Shown here: piece by piece, positions 45,392 through 55,211 of the stretch
Position numbering within the stretch: position 1 is the first letter of the stretch
Layout of the letters: each line of letters begins with the position of its first letter
NCBI GenBank assembly: GCA_944358445.1
Contig: CALVRC010000007.1
Span: 1-64,000, forward strand
DNA length: 64,000 nucleotides
Origin: an uncultured Bacilli bacterium
GTDB taxonomy: Bacteria > Bacillota_I > Bacilli_A > RF39 > UBA660
Reading direction: 5' to 3'
Translations under genes and position numbers: made by a program
The notes under the pieces: model-generated
Told to the model about the DNA's origin: nothing
Database searches by the model: none
The model's input: the letters and a program-made list of their open reading frames with translations, nothing else

Positions 45392-46336
45392 TTATTTCCT
45401 GCGAGAAATAAACAAAGAATCTTTTTTTAAAACTTTCTTATTTTTTTTAGCATCATTTATAAAGGTATTTTCAATAGCCGCTTCAGTCGCATGAAGCCCT
45501 TCTCCACTTTCTAAGATATATCCTGCAACCTTTTTTCTAAACACATCTGAATCGATATATTCATCTAATAAATCATCTTTATATAAATTCAAAGCAGAAA
45601 TTGGTGATGATAAAGCTTTAACTATTTCCTCAGTACCCATATCTTCCATATAAATCTTTCTTTTAAAAGTCTGCATACTATTAGAACTTAAAAAACGATT
45701 TCTAATTACATCTGAAATATATTTTTCAAAACCAACATTTGCTGATCTATTACCTTTTTCATCTTCAGTAATTCGGTTTGCCTTTGATAAATAACCTTTT
45801 ATAATATTTAAAGTTGGTGATACAAAATCATCATTATCTAAATCAGATAATCCTTGACTCCCTGCAAAAATATTACGAACATTATCAGTATCTATCTCAC
45901 CAATAAATATTACATCAGACGAATTAAAATAACCATATTCACCTAAATTCAAAATTCCAGAAGCTATCATTGCATTAAATTCTTGATTATGACCATAAAT
46001 AAAACTATCTTGAAAATCATGAAGTAATAAAATGCCTTCTCCATCATTATTACCATTCATATTCATTTGAATTAAACCATTAATAATTAAATCATAATTT
46101 ATTTCATTCGATGAAAAAGCATTATAAACTTCCCCCATCGGTATATCCATAAGTTCTGCCGTTTCCTTAATCATAGTTGTTTTTCCACTCCCACGATCAC
46201 CTATAAGTAATATATTTTCCTTAATACTATTTTCTCCATAAAAATTATTATATAATACCCATACTAATTTTTTTAAAGCTTCATCTTGAATGCATATATT
46301 TTCTTTAAGTAATTCATAAAACATTTGTCTATTCAT
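45392..46336 (-). CDS. ClpX-like AAA+ protein with altered Walker B, first of a pair
   Basis: The 314-residue paralogue of the following gene shares the layout: IQDEALKKLVWVL, Walker A GDRGSGKT (46-53), ILLLHDF (102-108) with the same His-Asp in Walker B, FIGEID at sensor 1, KALSSPISAL and GLHATEAAI in place of the sensor-2 motif. The shared changes in both copies argue for a conserved altered mechanism rather than decay. The ATG has only a weak site (TTGGAATG). It lies 34 bases downstream of aspS and 17 bases upstream of its partner; they probably form a hetero-oligomer. No partner protease or substrate is visible. Confidence 0.65.
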   Translation of the reverse strand: MNRQMFYELLKENICIQDEALKKLVWVLYNNFYGENSIKENILLIGDRGSGKTTMIKETAELMDIPMGEVYNAFSSNEINYDLIINGLIQMNMNGNNDGEGILLLHDFQDSFIYGHNQEFNAMIASGILNLGEYGYFNSSDVIFIGEIDTDNVRNIFAGSQGLSDLDNDDFVSPTLNIIKGYLSKANRITEDEKGNRSANVGFEKYISDVIRNRFLSSNSMQTFKRKIYMEDMGTEEIVKALSSPISALNLYKDDLLDEYIDSDVFRKKVAGYILESGEGLHATEAAIENTFINDAKKNKKVLKKDSLFISRRK

Positions 46337-46370
46337 AAAATCATTCCAATCATAAAGCCCCTTTTATATC

Positions 46371-48095
46371 TTAATCGTTTAATTTTATATGTAATTCTTC
46401 TAACTGTTTTTCTGTTACTTCGCTAGGTGCTTCAGTCATCAAACATGATGCACTAGTTGTTTTTGGAAAAGCAATTACATCACGAATATTTTCTGTCCCA
46501 CACAAAATCATAGTAAGTCTTTCTAAACCGATAGCAAGCCCACCATGCGGAGGACATCCATAATTTAAAGCATTTAACAAAAATCCAAATTTTGCTTCAG
46601 CCTCTTCTTTACTAAATCCAAGTTCATTTAAAACCTTTTCTTGATCATCTGGATTATATATTCTCAAACTTCCGCCACCAGCTTCATAGCCATTTATAAC
46701 TATATCATAAGCATATGCTTTAGCATTTTCCTTATCACTTAAACTATTAACATCCTTTGGTAAAGTAAACGGATGATGGCAAGATATATATCTACCTTCT
46801 TCCTCACTATATTCAAACATTGGAAAATCCGTTACCCAAGTTAATGCATACTTATCTTTATTAATTAAATCTAAATCTCTAGCTATTTTACACCTTAAAG
46901 CACCTAAAGATGTTTTTACCATTTTCTTATTACCAGCAATAATTAAAATTAAATCATTAGTCTTTAAATTTAATTTTTCTTTTAAAGCTTTATCAATTTC
47001 AGGTGTTATAAACTTAACAATACTACCAGTAAACTCATCATTATACTTAAGGAAAGCTAAAGCCTTAGCACCATATGTTTTAACATAATCAGTTAATTTA
47101 TCAATATCTTTTCTAGAATATTTATCAGCCACATTAAATACTAAAGCATTAATAATTCCGCCATCATTTATTATTGTTTTAAATAAACTAAAATCACTAT
47201 CTATAAAATTATCTGTAATATCAAAAATTGGGTTTTCAAATCTTAAATCAGGTTTATCTGAACCATATAAATTAATCGCCTCATCATAAGTCATCCTATC
47301 AATAGGTAATTTAATTTCAATATCTTTTACTTCTTTAAAAACATTATAAAGTAACCCCTCTGTAATACTCATGATTTCATCTTCTGACATAAAACTTGTT
47401 TCCATATCTATTTGAGTAAATTCTGGCTGTCTATCTGCACGTAAATCTTCATCCCTAAAACATCTAGCAATTTGATAATATTTTTCCATACCACTCATCA
47501 TAAGTATTTGTTTAAAAAGTTGTGGTGACTGTGGTAATGCATAAAAACACCCTTTATTCACTCTAGAAGGTACTAAGTAATCTCTTGCTCCTTCTGGAGT
47601 TGACTTACATAAAATTGGAGTTTCAATTTCCATAAATTCTAAAGAATTTAAATATTTTCTTGCACTTTGCATAATCTTATGTTTAATAAATAAATTATTC
47701 TTAAGTTCTTCTCTTCTTAAGTCTAAATAACGATATTTCAATCTAGTATCTTCTAAAGCTGTCATATTATTTAAATCAAATGGAAGCTCCGCCGACTTAT
47801 TTAAAATTTCTAGCTTTTGAACTTCAACTTCAACCTCACCAGTTTTCAAATTCCTATTAGCTTCTTTTCTTAAAACAACCTTACCACTAACTTTAATAAC
47901 ATATTCATTTTTAAGTGTACTAGCAACTTCATATACTTTACTATCTGGATTTACTACTAACTGAATTAGTCCACTTCTATCTCTTAAATCAATAAATATA
48001 AGTCCACCTAAATCTCTTTTTTTATTAACCCAGCCATAAAGTGTAACAACCTCATCAACATTTTTTTTATTTATACTAGTATTATTAATCTTCAT
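46371..48095 (-). CDS. aspS: Aspartyl-tRNA synthetase
   Basis: The 574-residue bacterial-type class II enzyme has an N-terminal OB-fold anticodon domain (LYGWVNKKRDLGGLIFIDLRD), motif 2 (FRDEDLRADRQPEFTQID) and motif 3 (GLAIGLERLTMIL), plus the bacterial GAD insertion. It charges tRNA-Asp. The ATG at 48095 follows AGGTGAGG and overlaps the hisS end by 11 bases, the classic hisS-aspS pair. Confidence 0.97.
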   Translation of the reverse strand: MKINNTSINKKNVDEVVTLYGWVNKKRDLGGLIFIDLRDRSGLIQLVVNPDSKVYEVASTLKNEYVIKVSGKVVLRKEANRNLKTGEVEVEVQKLEILNKSAELPFDLNNMTALEDTRLKYRYLDLRREELKNNLFIKHKIMQSARKYLNSLEFMEIETPILCKSTPEGARDYLVPSRVNKGCFYALPQSPQLFKQILMMSGMEKYYQIARCFRDEDLRADRQPEFTQIDMETSFMSEDEIMSITEGLLYNVFKEVKDIEIKLPIDRMTYDEAINLYGSDKPDLRFENPIFDITDNFIDSDFSLFKTIINDGGIINALVFNVADKYSRKDIDKLTDYVKTYGAKALAFLKYNDEFTGSIVKFITPEIDKALKEKLNLKTNDLILIIAGNKKMVKTSLGALRCKIARDLDLINKDKYALTWVTDFPMFEYSEEEGRYISCHHPFTLPKDVNSLSDKENAKAYAYDIVINGYEAGGGSLRIYNPDDQEKVLNELGFSKEEAEAKFGFLLNALNYGCPPHGGLAIGLERLTMILCGTENIRDVIAFPKTTSASCLMTEAPSEVTEKQLEELHIKLND

Positions 48096-49365
48096 GTTCC
48101 TCACCTAATTTTTCATCTAAAAATTCTATTATTTTATCTAATTTAACCTTATATTCTTCTTTTGTTTCATTATTCTTAACAGTTAATATTTTACTTTCCA
48201 CTTCTTCTTCACCGATTATAATAATATATCTAGCATTCACTTTATCAGCTTGTTTGAAATTACTTTTAAAACTCTTACCATTATAATCTATCTCAACATT
48301 AAAACCAGCAAGTCTTAAATCATTAGAAAGTGATAAAACATAAGGTTTTTGCTCATCTTCTGCACTAAATATATAAACATCTGGGCATATTATTTCTCTA
48401 ATATCTATATTTTCTGCATCTAAAGCCAAAAACAACCTTTCAAGTCCAACTGCAAATCCAACACCAGGTACACTAGGTCCACCAACAAATTCAACTAAAT
48501 GATCATATCTTCCACCAGCAGCTAAAGTATTTTGTGAGCCAAACCCTTCAATATCAGCTTGAACTTCAAACACAGTATGAGTGTAATAATCAAGCCCTCT
48601 AACAATACTTGGATTTACTTTATAATTTATACCCATCGCATCTAAATATTCTTTAACTTTATCAAAATGTATTCTACTTTCTTCATTCAAATAATCAGTC
48701 ATTTTAGGAGCATTTTTCATAATTTCATTTGAACTATCTACCTTACAGTCTAAAATACGTAATGGATTTTTTTCATATCTTCTCCTGCAATCATCACATA
48801 AATCATTCAAATTAGGTTTAAAATAATCAAGTAATGCTTTTCGATAATTTTCTCTAGATTCCTTATCTCCTAAAGTATTTATATTTACACTAACCCCTTT
48901 CAAACCTAAAATTTTAAATAAATTACAAACAATAACAATAACTTCCGCATCCATCATTGCATCAGAGCTACCAAAAGCTTCAAAACCAAACTGATAAAAC
49001 TCTCTATATCTGCCTGCTTGTGGTCTTTCATATCTAAACATAGGACCTAAATACCAAGCCTTTAAAGGTAAATTCTCCGCATATAATTTATTTTCGATAA
49101 AACATCTAACAATACCAGCAGTTCCTTCTGGTCTAAGTGTTAAATCTCTATTTCCTCTATCTTTAAAATCGTAAGTTTCTTTACTTACTATATCCGTTGT
49201 CTCGCCAACACCTCTATGAAAAAGTTCACTACTTTCAAATATTGGAGTTTCAAAATACTTCGCATTATATTTATCCATTAAAGCCTCTACTAACTTTCTA
49301 AAATAAAGATAAGTTAAAGCCTTATCACCATATATATCATAAGTTCCTTTTGGTTTTTGTAGCAT
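48085..49365 (-). CDS. hisS: Histidyl-tRNA synthetase
   Basis: The 426-residue class II enzyme has KGTYDIYGD at the start, motif 2 (FRYERPQAGRYREFYQFGFEAFG split across positions 110-132), the HisA block RGLDYYTHTVFE and motif 3 (GVGFAVGLERL). It is cotranscribed with aspS from a promoter just upstream. No T-box leader is present. Confidence 0.97.
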   Translation of the reverse strand: MLQKPKGTYDIYGDKALTYLYFRKLVEALMDKYNAKYFETPIFESSELFHRGVGETTDIVSKETYDFKDRGNRDLTLRPEGTAGIVRCFIENKLYAENLPLKAWYLGPMFRYERPQAGRYREFYQFGFEAFGSSDAMMDAEVIVIVCNLFKILGLKGVSVNINTLGDKESRENYRKALLDYFKPNLNDLCDDCRRRYEKNPLRILDCKVDSSNEIMKNAPKMTDYLNEESRIHFDKVKEYLDAMGINYKVNPSIVRGLDYYTHTVFEVQADIEGFGSQNTLAAGGRYDHLVEFVGGPSVPGVGFAVGLERLFLALDAENIDIREIICPDVYIFSAEDEQKPYVLSLSNDLRLAGFNVEIDYNGKSFKSNFKQADKVNARYIIIIGEEEVESKILTVKNNETKEEYKVKLDKIIEFLDEKLGEEHED

Positions 49366-49392
49366 AATAAAAACATCCTTTCCCTACATAAA

Positions 49393-49421
49393 ATTATATT
49401 GTTTTTTGATATAAAAGTCAA
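49393..49421 (-). promoter_or_regulatory. SigA promoter of hisS-aspS
   Basis: Minus strand: TTGACT (49416-49421), 17 bases, TATAAT (49393-49398). The leader to the hisS ATG is about 20 bases. Confidence 0.75.
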
Positions 49422-49444
49422 TGAAATAGCCAATATTAAAAGCA

Positions 49445-49463
49445 CTTGTAATTAATTTACAAG
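49445..49463 (-). terminator. Second hairpin after tuf
   Basis: CTTGTAA and TTACAAG pair around a 5-base centre, followed on the minus strand by a short T-rich stretch. A backup terminator for the str operon is likely. Confidence 0.5.
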
Positions 49464-49484
49464 CAACATTATATATTTAAAAAA

Positions 49485-49511
49485 TAAAAAGCCAGAGAAT
49501 AATTCTCTGAC
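49485..49511 (-). terminator. Terminator of tuf
   Basis: CAGAGAAT and ATTCTCTG pair with almost no loop, followed by GCTTTTTATTTTTT on the minus strand. Confidence 0.8.
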
Positions 49512-49525
49512 TAAATTAAACAATA

Positions 49526-50716
49526 TTATTCGATAACTTCTGAAACGTTACCAGCACCAACTGTTCTACCACCCTCACGGATAGAGAATTTAGTACCATT
49601 TTCAATAGCGATTGGTGCGATTAATTCTACTGTCATTTCAACATTGTCACCAGGCATTACCATTTCAACACCTTCAGGTAATTCAATAACACCAGTCACA
49701 TCAGTTGTACGGAAGTAGAATTGTGGACGATAGTTACTGAAGAATGGAGTATGTCTTCCACCTTCTTCTTTACTAAGTACATAAACTTGAGCTTTGAACT
49801 TAGTATGTGGAGTAACTGATCCTGGTTTAGCGATAACTTGACCACGTTCAACTTCATCACGGCTTACACCACGAAGTAATAAACCTGTGTTATCTCCTGC
49901 TTCAGTAAAGTCAAGTTGTTTTCTGAACATTTCAATACCAGTTACAACTGTTTTCTTAGTAGGTTTTAAACCAACGATTTCAACTTCTTCATTTAATTTT
50001 AATTCACCACGTTCAACACGTCCAGTAACAACTGTACCACGACCTGTAATAGTGAATACATCTTCAATTGGCATTAAGAATGGTTTATCATTGTCACGAA
50101 CTGGAGTTTCAATCCATGAATCAACAGCATCCATTAATTCACCAATTTTAGCTTCATAATCAGCATCTCCTTCAAGAGCTTTTAAAGCAGAACCTCTGAT
50201 AATTGGTGTATTGTCGCCATCATAACCATATTCAGTTAATAATTCACGAACTTCCATTTCAACTAAGTCTAATAATTCTTCATCATCTACCATATCACAT
50301 TTATTTAAGAATACAACCATACGAGGTACTCCAACTTGACGTGAAAGTAAGATGTGTTCACGAGTTTGTGCCATAGGTCCATCTGTAGCAGCAATAACTA
50401 AGATAGCACCATCCATTTGAGCAGCACCAGTGATCATGTTTTTAACATAGTCAGCGTGGCCTGGGCAGTCTACGTGTGCATAGTGTCTATTAGCTGTCTC
50501 ATATTCGATATGAGCAGTGTTAATAGTAATACCACGCTCTCTTTCTTCTGGAGCTTTATCGATATCAGCATATGCTTCGAATTTAGCCCAGCTAGGATTT
50601 TGATCTGATAAATATTTTGTAATAGCCGCAGTTAATGTTGTTTTACCATGGTCAACGTGTCCAATAGTACCAATATTAACATGTGGTTTTGAACGGTCAA
50701 ATTTTTCTTTTGCCAT
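49526..50716 (-). CDS. tuf: Elongation factor Tu
   Basis: The 396-residue GTPase shows [10 protein letters not shown] (G1), DCPGHADY (G3), NKCDMVDD (G4) and the family C-terminus. It delivers aminoacyl-tRNA to the ribosome. Codon use is visibly richer in GC than in neighbouring genes, as expected for a highly expressed protein. AGGAGG precedes the ATG, and it has its own promoter besides the operon. Confidence 0.99.
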   Translation of the reverse strand: MAKEKFDRSKPHVNIGTIGHVDHGKTTLTAAITKYLSDQNPSWAKFEAYADIDKAPEERERGITINTAHIEYETANRHYAHVDCPGHADYVKNMITGAAQMDGAILVIAATDGPMAQTREHILLSRQVGVPRMVVFLNKCDMVDDEELLDLVEMEVRELLTEYGYDGDNTPIIRGSALKALEGDADYEAKIGELMDAVDSWIETPVRDNDKPFLMPIEDVFTITGRGTVVTGRVERGELKLNEEVEIVGLKPTKKTVVTGIEMFRKQLDFTEAGDNTGLLLRGVSRDEVERGQVIAKPGSVTPHTKFKAQVYVLSKEEGGRHTPFFSNYRPQFYFRTTDVTGVIELPEGVEMVMPGDNVEMTVELIAPIAIENGTKFSIREGGRTVGAGNVSEVIE

Positions 50717-50748
50717 ATTAATTTCCTCCTCTTTCTATTTCAATAAAC

Positions 50749-50777
50749 ATTGTAGCATGACTAAACTAAAATTTCAA
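50749..50777 (-). promoter_or_regulatory. Own promoter of tuf
   Basis: Minus strand: TTGAAA (50772-50777), 17 bases, TACAAT (50749-50754), in the 71-base gap after fusA. Confidence 0.6.
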
Positions 50778-50787
50778 CTATTTTTAT

Positions 50788-52860
50788 TTAGTTTCCGCCA
50801 TTTTTTTTGATAATATCTTCTGCAATATTCTTAGGTACTTCCTCATAATGATCAAACTTCATTGAGAAGTTACCTCTACCTTGTGTATTAGAACGCAAAC
50901 TTGTTACATAACCAAACATTTCTGAAAGTGGTACCATTGCATCGATGCTTAACGCATTACCACGTGAACTTTGACCCATTGGTCTACCACGTCTTGCAGT
51001 AATATCACCCATAACTGTTCCTAAGAACTCTTCTGGAACTGTTACTTCAACACTCATGATTGGTTCTAATATAACAGGATTACATTTATTTTTAGCTTCT
51101 TTTAAAGCTAAAGATGCCGCAACTTTAAATGCCATTTCAGATGAATCTACATCATGATAAGATCCATCATGTAAAGTAGCTTTAACATCAATTACTGGAT
51201 ATCCAGCTAAAATACCAGATTCCATAGCTTCTTGTAAGCCTTTATCTACTACTGGAATGTATTCTCTTGGAACTACACCTCCAACAATAGCATCAACAAA
51301 CTCATATCCTTTACCAGGATTAGGTTCAAATTCAACCCACACATGACCATATTGTCCACGGCCACCTGATTGTTTAATATATTTTCCTTCACAATCACCT
51401 TTTTGCTTAATTGTTTCTCTATAAGCAACTTGTGGATTACCAACATTAGCTTCAACGCCAAATTCTCTTTTCATTCTATCAATAATGATGTCTAAGTGTA
51501 ATTCACCAACACCAGCAATGATAGTTTGACCAGTTTCATGATCAGTTGTAGCTCTAAATGTTGGATCTTCTTCAGATAATTTTTGTAAAGCTAAAGCCAT
51601 CTTGTCTTGGTCATCTTTAGATTTTGGTTCAACAGCAAGTTCAATAACTGGTTCTGGGAATTCCATAGGAGCTAATATACAAGCATGTTTTTCATCACAT
51701 AAAGTATCACCTGTAGTTGTAGCTTTAAGACCAACTACTGCTGCAATATCTCCTGTATAAACATCTGTAATTTCTTGTCTGTGATTAGCATGCATTTGTA
51801 AGATACGTCCTACCCTTTCCTTCTTATCTTTATTAGAATTTAATACATATGAACCATTAGATAAATGACCAGAATAAACTCTGATGAAAGTTAAACGTCC
51901 AACAAATGGATCAGTCATAACTTTAAATGCTAAAGCTGAGAATGGTTCGTTATCACTAGGATGTCTTTTAATTTCATTACCATTCATATCAACACCTTCA
52001 ATTGCTTCAACATCTGTAGGTGCTGGTAAATAGTCAACAACAGCATCAAGTAATAATTTGATACCTTTGTTTCCAAGTGCAGTACCACACATTACAGGGA
52101 AGAATTTAACAGCTAAAGTTCCTTTTCTAATAGCCGCTTTAATTTCATCAACAGAAATTTCTTCTCCCTCTAAATATTTATTCATTAAATCATCATCAAA
52201 CTCTGCAACTGCCTCGATTAAGTCATTACGTTTTTCTTCAACTATATCTACTAAATCTGCAGGAATATCGATAATTTCAGGATTTTCTTCGGGCTTTCCA
52301 TCGTATTTATAAGCTGTTTTAGTTACTAAATCAACAACACCATTGAAATCACTTTCAGCTCCAATTGGCCATTCAATTGGTTTAGCATTAACACCTAAAC
52401 GCTCTTCAATACTCTTTAAACTAAATTCAAAATCTGCTCCCATTTTATCCATTTTATTGGCAAAAATCATTCTAGGAACATTGTATTCAGTTGCTTGTCT
52501 CCAAACTGTTTCAGTTTGTGGTTCAACACCAGCTTGTGCATCAATAAGCGCAACTGCACCATCAAGTACACGCAAACTTCTTTGAACCTCAACAGTAAAG
52601 TCAACGTGACCTGGAGTATCAATAATATTTAATCTATAGCCATTCCAATATGCAGTTGTTGCTGCAGATGTAATAGTAATACCACGTTCTTGTTCTTGTT
52701 CCATCCAGTCCATTTGAGATTCACCATCGTGTGTTTCACCAATTTTATGAATCTTATGAGTATGGAATAAAATTCTTTCAGTACATGTAGTCTTACCTGC
52801 ATCAATGTGGGCCATGATACCAATATTACGAGTTTTTTCTAAACTATATTCACGAGCCAT
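50788..52860 (-). CDS. fusA: Elongation factor G
   Basis: The 690-residue translocase has [15 protein letters not shown] (G1), DTPGHVDFT (G3) and [10 protein letters not shown] (G4) and the five-domain EF-G layout with the C-terminal RRGRPMG block. It moves tRNAs and mRNA on the ribosome. Third gene of the str operon; GAAAGGA precedes the ATG. Confidence 0.99.
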   Translation of the reverse strand: MAREYSLEKTRNIGIMAHIDAGKTTCTERILFHTHKIHKIGETHDGESQMDWMEQEQERGITITSAATTAYWNGYRLNIIDTPGHVDFTVEVQRSLRVLDGAVALIDAQAGVEPQTETVWRQATEYNVPRMIFANKMDKMGADFEFSLKSIEERLGVNAKPIEWPIGAESDFNGVVDLVTKTAYKYDGKPEENPEIIDIPADLVDIVEEKRNDLIEAVAEFDDDLMNKYLEGEEISVDEIKAAIRKGTLAVKFFPVMCGTALGNKGIKLLLDAVVDYLPAPTDVEAIEGVDMNGNEIKRHPSDNEPFSALAFKVMTDPFVGRLTFIRVYSGHLSNGSYVLNSNKDKKERVGRILQMHANHRQEITDVYTGDIAAVVGLKATTTGDTLCDEKHACILAPMEFPEPVIELAVEPKSKDDQDKMALALQKLSEEDPTFRATTDHETGQTIIAGVGELHLDIIIDRMKREFGVEANVGNPQVAYRETIKQKGDCEGKYIKQSGGRGQYGHVWVEFEPNPGKGYEFVDAIVGGVVPREYIPVVDKGLQEAMESGILAGYPVIDVKATLHDGSYHDVDSSEMAFKVAASLALKEAKNKCNPVILEPIMSVEVTVPEEFLGTVMGDITARRGRPMGQSSRGNALSIDAMVPLSEMFGYVTSLRSNTQGRGNFSMKFDHYEEVPKNIAEDIIKKNGGN

Positions 52861-52881
52861 ATTTTATTTCCTTTCTTATAA

Positions 52882-53349
52882 TTACCATCTATAATGAGCA
52901 AATGCTTTATTAGCTTCTGCCATTCTGTGAGTTTCCTCACGTTTTTTAACCGCAGCTCCAACACCGTTAGAAGCATCGATTATTTCATTAGCTAAATTTT
53001 CAGCCATAGAATGTCCGCCTCTTAAACGAGCATATTGAACAAGCCAACGTAGTCCTAAAGCTTGAGCTCTATCAGGACGTACTTCGATAGGTACTGGATA
53101 GTTAGCTCCACCTACACGTCTTGTCTTAACTTCTAAAGCTGGTTTGATATTTTCTAAAGCTTTATTAAAAACTTCAGTTGGTTCACTGCCAGTTTTTTCT
53201 TTAACCATATCAAACGCATCATAAAGAATTGTTTGTGCAGTTCCTTTTTTACCATCTAACATAATTTGGTTAATTAATTTAGTAACAACCTTAGAATTGT
53301 AAATTGGATCTGGTAAAACATCTCTTTTAACAGCTCTTCTTTTACGCAT
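52882..53349 (-). CDS. rpsG: 30S ribosomal protein S7
   Basis: The 155-residue protein starts [19 protein letters not shown] and has the family end ([13 protein letters not shown] to AFAHYRW). It nucleates folding of the 16S 3' domain. AAGGAGG precedes the ATG. Confidence 0.99.
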   Translation of the reverse strand: MRKRRAVKRDVLPDPIYNSKVVTKLINQIMLDGKKGTAQTILYDAFDMVKEKTGSEPTEVFNKALENIKPALEVKTRRVGGANYPVPIEVRPDRAQALGLRWLVQYARLRGGHSMAENLANEIIDASNGVGAAVKKREETHRMAEANKAFAHYRW

Positions 53350-53379
53350 AATAATCCTCCTTCCAAATTTATTTTAAAA

Positions 53380-53799
53380 TTATTTATTTCCTTTTGGTTT
53401 TTTAGCACCGTATTTAGAACGGCCTTGTCTTCTTGCATCAACTCCAGCAGTATCCATAGTACCACGAATAATGTGATAACGAACACCGATTAAGTCTTTA
53501 ACACGTCCACCACGAACAAGTACAACACTGTGTTCTTGTAAATTGTGTCCTTCTCCTGGAATATAAGTATCTACTTCTTTACCATTTGAAAGTCTAACAC
53601 GCGCATATTTTCTTAAAGCTGAGTTTGGTTTCTTTGGTGTTTTAGTTCCAACACGAGTACATACACCACGTTTTTGTGGAGAATTACTTACTGTCTCTTT
53701 TTTATCTTTGCTGTTGTATCCAATGTTTAAAACCGGTGATTTACTTTTTCTAGTTTTAGAACCTCTTCTTTTTCTAACAAGTTGATTAATAGTTGGCAT
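53380..53799 (-). CDS. rpsL: 30S ribosomal protein S12
   Basis: The 139-residue protein has the S12 core [11 protein letters not shown] and [18 protein letters not shown], including the decoding-site lysines that change in streptomycin resistance. One common Val is Tyr (RKYARVRL), near the decoding loop. First gene of the str operon, with AAAGGAGG before the ATG. Confidence 0.99.
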   Translation of the reverse strand: MPTINQLVRKRRGSKTRKSKSPVLNIGYNSKDKKETVSNSPQKRGVCTRVGTKTPKKPNSALRKYARVRLSNGKEVDTYIPGEGHNLQEHSVVLVRGGRVKDLIGVRYHIIRGTMDTAGVDARRQGRSKYGAKKPKGNK

Positions 53800-53896
53800 A
53801 ATTTAACCTCCTTTCATTACACATACCCAGGTGTTTCATTTTTCTTCTTAATTAAAGATTTACCCAAAGGTAAACCTAAAATTAAAATGCATAAAT

Positions 53897-53925
53897 AATA
53901 TACCATTTCATTATATGAATGTCAA
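53897..53925 (-). promoter_or_regulatory. SigA promoter of the str operon
   Basis: Minus strand: TTGACA (53920-53925), 17 bases, TATATT (53897-53902). A leader of about 90 bases follows, with a small hairpin (GGTTTACC...GGTAAATC) before the rpsL ribosome site, which might be a control point. Confidence 0.8.
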
Positions 53926-54089
53926 TAATTTTATTTCATTTTTTGGCAAAAACATTCCAATATATTTTATATATAAATATCCAATCTAACTAACTATGTA
54001 TTAATGCCATTCAACCCTATCCAAAATAAATCTAATAAAATTCCTGATATTTTTAATTGAATACTAAATGCCACATAGTCAGCTCTCTT

Positions 54090-54292
54090 TATGACTAATA
54101 TCATGCAAAGTCCTACAATAATATATTTTTTTAAGTACTATTAAATCTTTTTTTCATTCATTCCATTCAATTATCCTTAATATTTTGTATAGTACTTTGA
54201 GTAAAAAGACAAATTGTTGTCAATTTATTTATTGATTTTTTCTCATCACATATCTTTAATATTTTCTTAGACATCGCTTCACTTATTTTCAC
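54090..54292 (-). pseudogene. Decayed XRE-family (helix-turn-helix) repressor
   Basis: On the minus strand a GTG start (54292) with AAGGTGA upstream opens a frame of 41 codons ending at 54167: KISEAMSKKILKICDEKK, then SINKLTTICLFTQSTIQNI. This matches the start and recognition helix of small XRE regulators that begin KISxAxSxRI and have LTQSTVxxI. After the stop, other frames continue the family pattern (NGMNEKK, then LIVLKKI), so at least two frameshifts have broken it. The remainder to about 54050 is too worn to read. It is evidence of a lost regulator, perhaps of a mobile or defence element. Confidence 0.6.
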
Positions 54293-54485
54293 ATTGCTCA
54301 CCTTATGCTAATTTTAACAATACTAACCACATATCGTTTAACCACGTAAGGTTAAATAAAACAATTATATGAAAATTAATTATTTTTCAAACAGATTATC
54401 GACCCATATTATTTAAAATATTTTTAAATAAATTTATTTCATTAATTATAATTATTAAACCGTCATAATCTATATTGGTGATATA
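54293..54485. other. Intergenic region with tandem motif upstream of the repressor relic
   Basis: On the minus strand ACGTGGTTA and ATGTGGTTA recur 15 bases apart, preceded by TAACC (54341-54361 region). This may be the remains of an operator. The ribosome site GGTGATATA of the following plus-strand gene ends the region. Nothing else is apparent. Confidence 0.35.
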
Positions 54486-55211
54486 ATGACTCTTTTTTCT
54501 ATAAAACACTTAATACTAATTTTTATATTAATTTTATTTCCTATACTAATTGGTAATAAACTAAAAAAAAGTAAAACTACCCTATCTCATATTTTACTTT
54601 TTCTATTATCATTAGAAATATTTAAATTTTTATTTTTAACACTCACAAACAACTATCAAATAAATAAAGATTTGCCATTGCAACTGTGCTACTTATATCC
54701 TTTGAATGGTCTAATATATTTAAAAACAAAAAAAGAATTCCTTTTAAATTATTTAGGTGCTTTCGGAATATTATTTGGTGTAGCAGCTATATTTTTCACA
54801 AACCCACAAAATCTAAATTTTGATACAATATACTGTTACTTTTATCATTTCTTTTTATTAATATCAGGAACATATATAACAAAAAACTATAAAACTAATT
54901 TCTATTTTAAAAATATTTTTGTTATGTTTATGCAAATTATACCAGCATATATAGCTAACGCATTAATAAAAAATGGTTCTAATTATATTTTTTTAAATAC
55001 TTTTTTAGATCCATTTCATTATGAAAAATATGTTGATAATGTATCTGCTTTCAACATAAAATTATTTGGAATTTCAATCAACGACATTCTAATTTTCTTA
55101 ATTAATACGTTTGGGAAAACTATATATATTTTATTGCTTATTTTATTAATAATATCATTCAGTTCATTATTTCTATATATATTTAGTGATAAACATAAAT
55201 CAAAAATTTAA
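54486..55211 (+). CDS. YwaF/TIGR02206-like integral membrane protein
   Basis: The 241-residue protein has seven or eight hydrophobic segments. The segment DLPLQLCYLYPLNGLIY after helix 2 matches the L-P-L-x-L-C signature of the YwaF family, and HFFLLISGTY and AYIANALIKNGSNYIFL fit later blocks. The family is conserved in Firmicutes without a firm function. TTGGTGATATA precedes the ATG. It converges on the DUF1016 gene, overlapping by 4 bases at the stops. Confidence 0.7.
   Translation: MTLFSIKHLILIFILILFPILIGNKLKKSKTTLSHILLFLLSLEIFKFLFLTLTNNYQINKDLPLQLCYLYPLNGLIYLKTKKEFLLNYLGAFGILFGVAAIFFTNPQNLNFDTIYCYFYHFFLLISGTYITKNYKTNFYFKNIFVMFMQIIPAYIANALIKNGSNYIFLNTFLDPFHYEKYVDNVSAFNIKLFGISINDILIFLINTFGKTIYILLLILLIISFSSLFLYIFSDKHKSKI

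Noticed and set aside
48096-49392. T-box riboswitch before hisS or aspS
   Set aside because: The hisS leader is only about 20 bases and no T-box sequence is present; aspS overlaps hisS.
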